In this document: one piece after another, positions 59,080 through 64,000 of the stretch
Layout: the number at the start of each line of letters is the position of its first letter
How positions within the stretch are numbered: position 1 is the stretch's first letter
NCBI RefSeq assembly: GCF_900119165.1
Contig: NZ_FPJG01000006.1
Coordinates: 8,992,001 to 9,056,000 of the forward strand
Direction: 5' to 3'
From: Amycolatopsis australiensis
GTDB taxonomy: Bacteria > Actinomycetota > Actinomycetes > Mycobacteriales > Pseudonocardiaceae
Length of the DNA stretch: 64,000 bases
Program-made: the position numbers and the translations under genes
The notes under the pieces: generated by a model
What the model was told of the DNA's origin: nothing
Database searches by the model: none
Seen by the model: only the letters and a program-made list of their open reading frames with translations

Positions 59080-60219
59080 CTACTGCTTCGGCGTCGGGTT
59101 CGGCCAGGCGTTGGGCACACAGACGCGGCCGTCCTTGGCCACCTTGCCCTTGTCGCCGCCGGGGATGTCGTTGAGCATCGAGACGTAGTCGTCGGCGACG
59201 CCGAAGGACTGCTGCATCATCACCGGCGCGGGCTGGCCGTTGCCGCCGCAACCGACGTGCTGGTTGCCCAGCGCGTGCCCGACCTCGTGGTTGATGGCGT
59301 ACTGGCGGTAGCCGGTCATGTCGGCGTTGAACGCCTTCGCGCCGCGCACCCAGCGGGCCAGGTTGATCAGCACCCGCCCGAGGCTCTTGCGGTAGCAGGA
59401 GGCCTCGAACTTGATCTGGAAGCCGCAGGCGTCGGGCCGGTGCGTGGTCTCCGGCGTGGTCAAGCTCACCCGGAACGACGGGTTCGGGAAGTTGGCGTCG
59501 ACGCGCTGCAGGGCGATCTTGCCGTCCCAGGTCCAGCCCTTCTTGGGGTCGGACAGGGTGCCCTCGACGGCGGCCGCGAACGCGTCGTCGCCGGCGTAGC
59601 TCGACGGGTCGATGCCGTCCTCGACCTCGATCGTGTACGTGTACAGCCGCCCGGTGCCGACCTGGGGGCCGCTGCCCGGCACGACGTGCCACTTCCCGGC
59701 GCCGGCCTGCGTGAACGGGCTGCCCTCGGGCAGGTCGGCGGTCGGCACGTTGAGGTCGACGGGGGTGGCCGGGTTCTCCGGGATGGCCTGCTCGCCGTTG
59801 CCGTCGATGGCGCCGCCGGAGCTGTCGCCGCCCGCCGACTCGACACCGGCCCCGGCGGCCTGCTCGGCGATCGGCTGGGCCGGGCTGTTGGCGGTGTTGA
59901 CCACGACGAGCACGGTCAGCACCACGAGGATCGGCAGGGCGTAGACGCGCCAGCCGTAGGTCTTGGTCAGCTTCTTGATGCCGGCCTTCGGTGGCTCCGG
60001 CTTCTCCCGCGCGGTTTCGACCTTCGGCTTCCAGGAAGCGCTGAGCGGCTCGGCGCTGGTCCGCCGCCCGCCCGGGCGGTAGCGGTCCTCGCCGGTGCGC
60101 AGCGCCGGGCGGTACTGCCCGGTCCGCGGCGCGTCACCGGGCTCCGGGGCACGGCGCGGCGACGCGCGGTGGGGAGCCCGCCGATCTTCGCCTCGCGCGT
60201 CCTGCTTCACCCGGTCCAC
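59080..60219 (-). CDS. DUF3152 membrane-anchored zincin-like protein
   Basis: A 379-residue protein. A basic Pro/Arg-rich cytoplasmic N-terminus (~80 residues) precedes one TM helix (VYALPILVVLTVLVVVNTA) and an extracytoplasmic domain. HEVGHALGNQH starting at ~311 fits the metzincin motif HExxHxxGxxH, followed by VMMQQ (a Met-turn candidate). Cysteine pairs (ACGFQ, SCYRK, GCGG, VCVPN) suggest disulfides. The family is annotated as unknown in most genomes (Rv3207c type). Start GTG 60219. Confidence 0.82.
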   Translation of the reverse strand: MDRVKQDARGEDRRAPHRASPRRAPEPGDAPRTGQYRPALRTGEDRYRPGGRRTSAEPLSASWKPKVETAREKPEPPKAGIKKLTKTYGWRVYALPILVVLTVLVVVNTANSPAQPIAEQAAGAGVESAGGDSSGGAIDGNGEQAIPENPATPVDLNVPTADLPEGSPFTQAGAGKWHVVPGSGPQVGTGRLYTYTIEVEDGIDPSSYAGDDAFAAAVEGTLSDPKKGWTWDGKIALQRVDANFPNPSFRVSLTTPETTHRPDACGFQIKFEASCYRKSLGRVLINLARWVRGAKAFNADMTGYRQYAINHEVGHALGNQHVGCGGNGQPAPVMMQQSFGVADDYVSMLNDIPGGDKGKVAKDGRVCVPNAWPNPTPKQ

Positions 60220-60299
60220 CGCACCAGGGTGCCACAGCGCCACCGAACCGTTATCGGCGACTGGCGGGCCATGGAGTGGTTTGTCGTCACTCGATCGGA

Positions 60300-61277
60300 C
60301 TACCAGGTGCCCGCGTCGACGTGCTCCCACATGCCCAGGACCGCCTTCGCGACGACGACCGGACGCTCCATCTGCGCCACGTGGCCGGTGCGCGGCAGCA
60401 CCAGCAGCCGGGCGTTCGGGATGGCCTTCGCGGTGCGCACGGCCCGGCGCACGGAGATGACCCGGTCGTCCCGGCCCCACACGACCAGCGTCGGCGCCCG
60501 CACCCGCGGCGCGGCCGACCACAGCGACGCCTTCCCGAGCGTCGACCACGCCCGGAAGATCGCGAACGTGCTGCGCGCCATCGCCGGCGCGGCCCACGCG
60601 AAGCCGGCACGGGCGCCGTGCTCCTCGGCCAGCTCGTCGAGCCGTTCCTCGGGGAAGCGCGACGGGTCGGCGAAGCAGAGCTTGATCACCTGCGCGGCAC
60701 GTTCCCGCGGTCCGAGCGCGGCGAGCTGGGCCCGCACCCGCGCGCCGACCAGCGGCAGGTAGGCCAGCGCCATCCGCGGGTCGGACAGCCGGCGCGGGTC
60801 GAGCCGGCGGTCCGGCACGGCGGGCGAGATCAACGTCAGCGTCTTCACCAGCTCCGGGCGCTGCGCGGCGACGAGCAGGGCGATCGCGCCTCCCATCGAG
60901 TTGCCGAGCAGGTGCACCGGCGCGCCGACATCCTCGATGTGCCGCGCCACGACGTCGGCATGCGCCTGGAGGGTGAAGTCGAAGCCCTGCTCGGGCTCGG
61001 ACTGGCCGAAGCCGGGCAGGTCCGGCGCCGTGCCGGAAGCGACCGGCGCGAGCAGCGCGGCCAGGTCCGTCCAGTTCGTCGAGGAGCCGCCGAGGCCGTG
61101 CACGTACACCGCCCGCACGCCGTCCGGGCCCGGCGTGCGGCGGACGTGCAGCCGGGCGGTGCCGACTTCTTCGAAGCCGGCGGGCCACGGCGGGAGTATC
61201 GGCTCGAGGGACGGCAACTCCCTGGTCGAAAGGGGCACGTGGGTCAGCGGCGCCCGCGCCTTCACGGGGGTGTTCAC
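60300..61277 (-). CDS. alpha/beta hydrolase
   Basis: A 325-residue alpha/beta hydrolase. Oxyanion-hole segment HGLGGSS, nucleophile elbow GNSMGG, acid in WGRDDRV and catalytic His in RTGHVAQMERP make a complete triad. Substrate unknown. GTG 61277 is preferred. Divergent from the TetR gene with a 113-bp spacer, which suggests control by that regulator. Confidence 0.85.
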   Translation of the reverse strand: MNTPVKARAPLTHVPLSTRELPSLEPILPPWPAGFEEVGTARLHVRRTPGPDGVRAVYVHGLGGSSTNWTDLAALLAPVASGTAPDLPGFGQSEPEQGFDFTLQAHADVVARHIEDVGAPVHLLGNSMGGAIALLVAAQRPELVKTLTLISPAVPDRRLDPRRLSDPRMALAYLPLVGARVRAQLAALGPRERAAQVIKLCFADPSRFPEERLDELAEEHGARAGFAWAAPAMARSTFAIFRAWSTLGKASLWSAAPRVRAPTLVVWGRDDRVISVRRAVRTAKAIPNARLLVLPRTGHVAQMERPVVVAKAVLGMWEHVDAGTW

Positions 61278-61390
61278 AGGTCCAGAATGCCCGACCCTTG
61301 GCACGGCGCACGTACCGGCGAGTAATCTTCAGGGCGACTTCACGCGGTGGCGACCCCGCCCGTCGAAGGTGCGAAGACGGGAGGAAGAGC

Positions 61391-62017
61391 ATGACGGAGA
61401 TGACGCGGCTGCAGCAACGAGGGGTGCGGCTGCCCCGGACCGAGCGCCGGGCCCAGCTCCTCGCCGCGGCGCAGCGGGTCTTCGCCGAGAACGGCTACCA
61501 CGCCGCCGCGATGGACGAGATCGCCGAAGTCGCCGGCGTCTCGAAGCCGGTGCTGTACCAGCACTTCCCCGGCAAGCTCGACCTCTACATCGCGCTGCTG
61601 GAAAGCCACGTCGACGAGCTGGTCAAGCGCGTGCAGAACGCACTGGACTCGACGACGGAGAACAAGCAGCGCGTCCCGGCGACGGTCGGCGCGTTCTTCG
61701 ACTTCGTCAGCAACGACGCGGGCGCGTTCCGCATGGTGTTCGAGTCCGACCTGCGCGGCGAGCCGGCGGTCCAGGAAGCGGTGGACCGCGCGACGTCGGC
61801 GAGCGTGGACGCGATCACGGAGACGATCACGGCGGACGCGGGCCTCGACGAGGACAAGGCACGCCTGCTGGCGGTCGGGCTGGTCGGGATGAGCCAGGTC
61901 AGCGCCCGGTTCTGGCTGCAGCACCACCAGTCGATGAGCCGCGAGGAAGCAGTGGCCCTGACGGCCAACCTGGCCTGGCGAGGGATCGGCGGCGGCTTCC
62001 CCCTCAAGGACGCCTGA
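61391..62017 (+). CDS. TetR-family regulator
   Basis: A 208-residue TetR protein. The N-terminal HTH is LAAAQRVFAENGYHAAAMDEIAEVAGVSKPVLYQHFPGKLDLY, with a typical all-helical ligand domain after it. Rv3208-type position next to the DUF3152 gene. ATG 61391 has GGGAGGA upstream. Its 3' end is followed at once by the palindromic repeat element. Confidence 0.9.
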   Translation: MTEMTRLQQRGVRLPRTERRAQLLAAAQRVFAENGYHAAAMDEIAEVAGVSKPVLYQHFPGKLDLYIALLESHVDELVKRVQNALDSTTENKQRVPATVGAFFDFVSNDAGAFRMVFESDLRGEPAVQEAVDRATSASVDAITETITADAGLDEDKARLLAVGLVGMSQVSARFWLQHHQSMSREEAVALTANLAWRGIGGGFPLKDA

Positions 62018-62021
62018 CCCA

Positions 62022-62108
62022 AGCGCCCCAAGGCGGCCTTGGTTGCGTCAGACGCACCGAAGGCCGCCTTGGGTGCGTCAGACGCACCGAAGGCCACATT
62101 GGGGCGCT
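62022..62108. repeat. palindromic-unit repeat element, locus 2
   Basis: An 87-bp copy of the family at 35524-35757. It has left end AGCGCCCCAAGG, one complete 30-bp middle unit (arms GCACCGAAGG and CCTTGGGTGC, spacer GTCAGAC) and right end TTGGGGCGCT. It fills the gap between two convergent genes and could act as a bidirectional terminator. Confidence 0.85.
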
Positions 62109-62112
62109 CGGG

Positions 62113-63006
62113 TCAGCGGACTGCCGTGCGGACCAGGGCCGAGATGCGGCGGGCCACTTCGTACGGCCGTTCCTGCGGCAGCATGTGCCCCGCGCCCGGG
62201 AACCGCACGAACTCCGCGTGCGGCAGCTCGTCCGCGATCACCTTCGCGTGGTCGAGCGGGCACAGCCGGTCCTTCTCCCCCGCCAGCACCACCGACGGCA
62301 CGTCGCACAACGCGCCGAGCCCGCCGACCCCGCGGTGGGACGCGATCGCGTCCAGGAACAGTCCCGCGCTGGCCGGGTGCGCGCACAGCAGCTGTTCCAC
62401 GACGCTGTCCACCTGCTCGCGTCCCGGCCGGTCGCCGAACACCAGCCGCCGGGCGCCCGAGCGGACCATCGCCGGCCGCAGGCGCAGCGTGTCCGACCGG
62501 AGTCCCGCCAGCAGCTTGGCCAGCCGCGGTTCGAAGCGCGTCACGCTCCGGCCCACCAGGCCGGGGAACCCCAGCGTCAGCTGGTCCATGTCGCCCGACG
62601 ACGTCGCCACGAACGCCGCACCCGCGAGCCGCGAAGCGACCAGCGACGGATGCCGTTCGGCGAGCACCATCAGCGTCATGCCGCCCATCGAGTGCCCGGC
62701 CAGCACCAGCGGCCCCGCCGGGACGCGGTCGGCGACCAGCTCGGCGAGGTCGTCGGCCAGCCGCGCGATCGTCGCCGAGCCCGGGCGGGCGTGCGCCGAA
62801 CGGCCGTGGCCGCGCAGGTCGTAACGCACCACCCGGACGCCCGGATCCAGGTGCGGCAGCACGAAGTCCCACGTCCGGTGGTCCTGTGTCCAGCCGTGCA
62901 CCAGCACCAGCGTCACGGCGGAGTCGGCGGGCCCGGACGGCACGACGTGCAGCGCGGCGCCGTCGCTCGCGACGAACCGGTACCCGGGCGAGACGACGGC
63001 CGTCAT
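62113..63006 (-). CDS. alpha/beta hydrolase
   Basis: A 297-residue alpha/beta hydrolase. Oxyanion segment HGWTQDHRTW, nucleophile elbow GHSMGGMT, acid in LAGEKDRLCP and His in GAGHMLPQERP. Its ATG overlaps the diiron-oxygenase stop by 4 bp, so the two act in one pathway or respond to one inducer. Substrate unknown. Confidence 0.87.
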   Translation of the reverse strand: MTAVVSPGYRFVASDGAALHVVPSGPADSAVTLVLVHGWTQDHRTWDFVLPHLDPGVRVVRYDLRGHGRSAHARPGSATIARLADDLAELVADRVPAGPLVLAGHSMGGMTLMVLAERHPSLVASRLAGAAFVATSSGDMDQLTLGFPGLVGRSVTRFEPRLAKLLAGLRSDTLRLRPAMVRSGARRLVFGDRPGREQVDSVVEQLLCAHPASAGLFLDAIASHRGVGGLGALCDVPSVVLAGEKDRLCPLDHAKVIADELPHAEFVRFPGAGHMLPQERPYEVARRISALVRTAVR

Positions 63007-63911
63007 CGGCCCGCCGGCAGCAGGAACGACTTGCGCCAGAAGTACCGTCCCGGCAGCCCGACCAGGCCGGACTCCTGCAGGAACGGCATGATCTTCTCGC
63101 CGGCCCACGCGATCGTCGCCTGCCAGTGCGGGTTGGTCAGCGCGGCCTGGACGCCGTCGCGCGGCCGGATGCCGACGGCCTTGTAGACGTTCGGGTTGAT
63201 GAACGCCCGCGTCACGAAGTACGAGACGAGCGCGATGATGAACTGCTGGTAGGCGATCTCGGCCTTCGACAGCTTCGCCATGCCGCGGGTGACCTCTTCG
63301 CGGGCGAAGGTGACGTGCCGGGCCTCTTCGAGCACGTGGATCCGGTTGACCATCCGGACCAGCGGCTGGACGCCTTCGTCGTTCATCTGCTCGCGCTGCA
63401 GCCGATCGAGCACTTCCTCCGCGACCAGGATCGCGCCGTAGCGCGCGGGGCCGTAGGAGATCGTCGGCATCAGCTTCGCGAGGCGCCGCAGCCACGGCAC
63501 CGGGCCGTACGCCGGGCAGCCGATCCGCGACGCCATGCGCGCGAACATCGTCGAGTGGCGGCATTCGTCGGCGATCTCGGTGAGCGCGAACTGGGCGTGG
63601 GCGGACGTCGGGTCCTCTTCGTAGACCTCCTTGAGCAGCATCTGCATCAGCAGGATCTCGAACCACAGCCCGGTGGTCGCGACGCTGGCGACCTCGTGCT
63701 TGCCCAGCTCGATGCGCTGCTCTGGGGTCAGCTTCTCCCACAGCTCGGTGCCGTAGAGGGAGGACCGCTCGTCGAGGATGTAGCGCTTGCCCTCGACCAG
63801 CGGCGCGGTCCAGTCGATGTCCACGTCGGGGTCGTAGAACTTGTTCGCCGACGACTTCAGCAGGCGATCCGCGGTCTTTTCGCGGTCCGGTTCCTTCAGC
63901 GTCCGCGTCAT
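63003..63911 (-). CDS. AurF-like diiron oxygenase
   Basis: A 302-residue ferritin-like protein of the AurF/DUF455-like diiron group. Iron-ligand helices are visible: EVASVATTGLWFE (Glu), ADECRHSTMFARM (Glu-x2-His), ILVAEEVLDRL (Glu) and LEEARHVTFAREE (Glu-x2-His). AurF oxidises aryl amines; other members act on fatty or aromatic substrates, so the reaction here is open. ATG 63911 is preferred (AAGGGG 8 nt before); ATG 63932 is closer to the operator. Confidence 0.8.
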   Translation of the reverse strand: MTRTLKEPDREKTADRLLKSSANKFYDPDVDIDWTAPLVEGKRYILDERSSLYGTELWEKLTPEQRIELGKHEVASVATTGLWFEILLMQMLLKEVYEEDPTSAHAQFALTEIADECRHSTMFARMASRIGCPAYGPVPWLRRLAKLMPTISYGPARYGAILVAEEVLDRLQREQMNDEGVQPLVRMVNRIHVLEEARHVTFAREEVTRGMAKLSKAEIAYQQFIIALVSYFVTRAFINPNVYKAVGIRPRDGVQAALTNPHWQATIAWAGEKIMPFLQESGLVGLPGRYFWRKSFLLPAGR

Positions 63912-63942
63912 TGCCGACACCCCTTCCGCCATCTGTAACTTG

Positions 63943-63957
63943 AGGTAACAGTTACCT
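63943..63957. promoter_or_regulatory. TetR-type operator palindrome
   Basis: AGGTAAC-A-GTTACCT, a perfect 7-bp inverted repeat around one base. It lies in the 55-bp gap between the diiron gene and the divergent TetR gene starting at 63967. TetR regulators commonly bind such sites in their divergent spacer. Confidence 0.65.
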
Positions 63958-63966
63958 GTGCGTAGC

Positions 63967-64000
63967 ATGACCTCCGTGATCGAACGTGTCAAGCGCGCAA
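63967..64000 (+). CDS. TetR-family regulator, N-terminal fragment
   Basis: Eleven codons of a forward gene cut by the window edge: MTSVIERVKRA, which fits the start of a TetR HTH domain (ERVKRAA-like). It is divergent from the diiron oxygenase and next to a palindrome. The identity is inferred mainly from context. Confidence 0.5.
   Translation, partial: MTSVIERVKRA

Noticed and set aside
60220..61392. Long N-terminal extension of the DUF3152 frame
   Set aside because: The extension is antisense-like to the alpha/beta hydrolase region's real frame and lacks domain similarity; GTG 60219 gives the normal length.

Overview
The window is high-GC DNA with GTG/TTG starts, dense ATGA/GTGA gene overlaps and actinobacterial gene families throughout. 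Conserved blocks match Mycobacterium and related Pseudonocardiales gene orders as I remember them. The best guess is an Amycolatopsis-type actinomycete chromosome. No phage, IS transposase, rRNA or tRNA gene was seen.

Layout. 1-5.6 kb resembles M. tuberculosis Rv2228c-Rv2236c: RNase H, zinc-ribbon protein, Nif3, then ptpA, a SURF1 protein and cobD. A secreted chorismate mutase and a 20-residue cysteine-rich micro-ORF sit inside it. 5.6-8.2 kb is a gluconate module: a FadR-type regulator, gluconokinase and permease, with two operator-like boxes 21 bp apart. 8.3-9.2 kb is a leaderless ArsR-SRPBCC pair. 9.2-15.9 kb is one reverse-strand carbohydrate operon: ROK regulator, binding protein, two permeases, GH4 glycosidase and a BadF/GlcNAc-type kinase. 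16-24.4 kb holds an unrecognised Cys-motif protein, nudC, an active/inactive M16 peptidase pair and two tandem DUF2207 membrane proteins.

24.4-35 kb is a membrane and envelope cluster: RDD, SpoIIM-like, DUF58, MoxR ATPase, DUF4350, DUF4129 and a six-TM protein. It resembles the mycobacterial Rv3689-Rv3695 block, but here two paralogous neutral zinc metallopeptidases bracket it. 35-44.3 kb carries a K+ channel with a TrkA domain, the AdnB and AdnA helicase-nucleases and an alkyltransferase-like protein, like Rv3200c-Rv3204. 44.4-56.7 kb is a nitrogen module. It has a complete nitrate assimilation operon (nasA, an FAD electron-transfer protein, narK, nirB, nirD) ending in a NnaR-type regulator, plus a second HemD-like paralog. 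56.9-64 kb resumes the Rv3205c-Rv3208 backbone (TIGR02569-like protein, moeZ, DUF3152 zincin, TetR) and ends with a hydrolase-diiron oxygenase pair divergent from a TetR gene cut by the window edge.

Two dispersed non-coding repeat families stand out. One is a 46-bp hairpin found in opposite orientations at 21.07 and 40.58 kb. The other is a MITE-like element made of 30-bp palindromic units bounded by inverted AGCGCCCCAA/TTGGGGCGCT ends, at 35.5 and 62.0 kb. With the cysteine-rich micro-ORF they are the least explained parts of the window.
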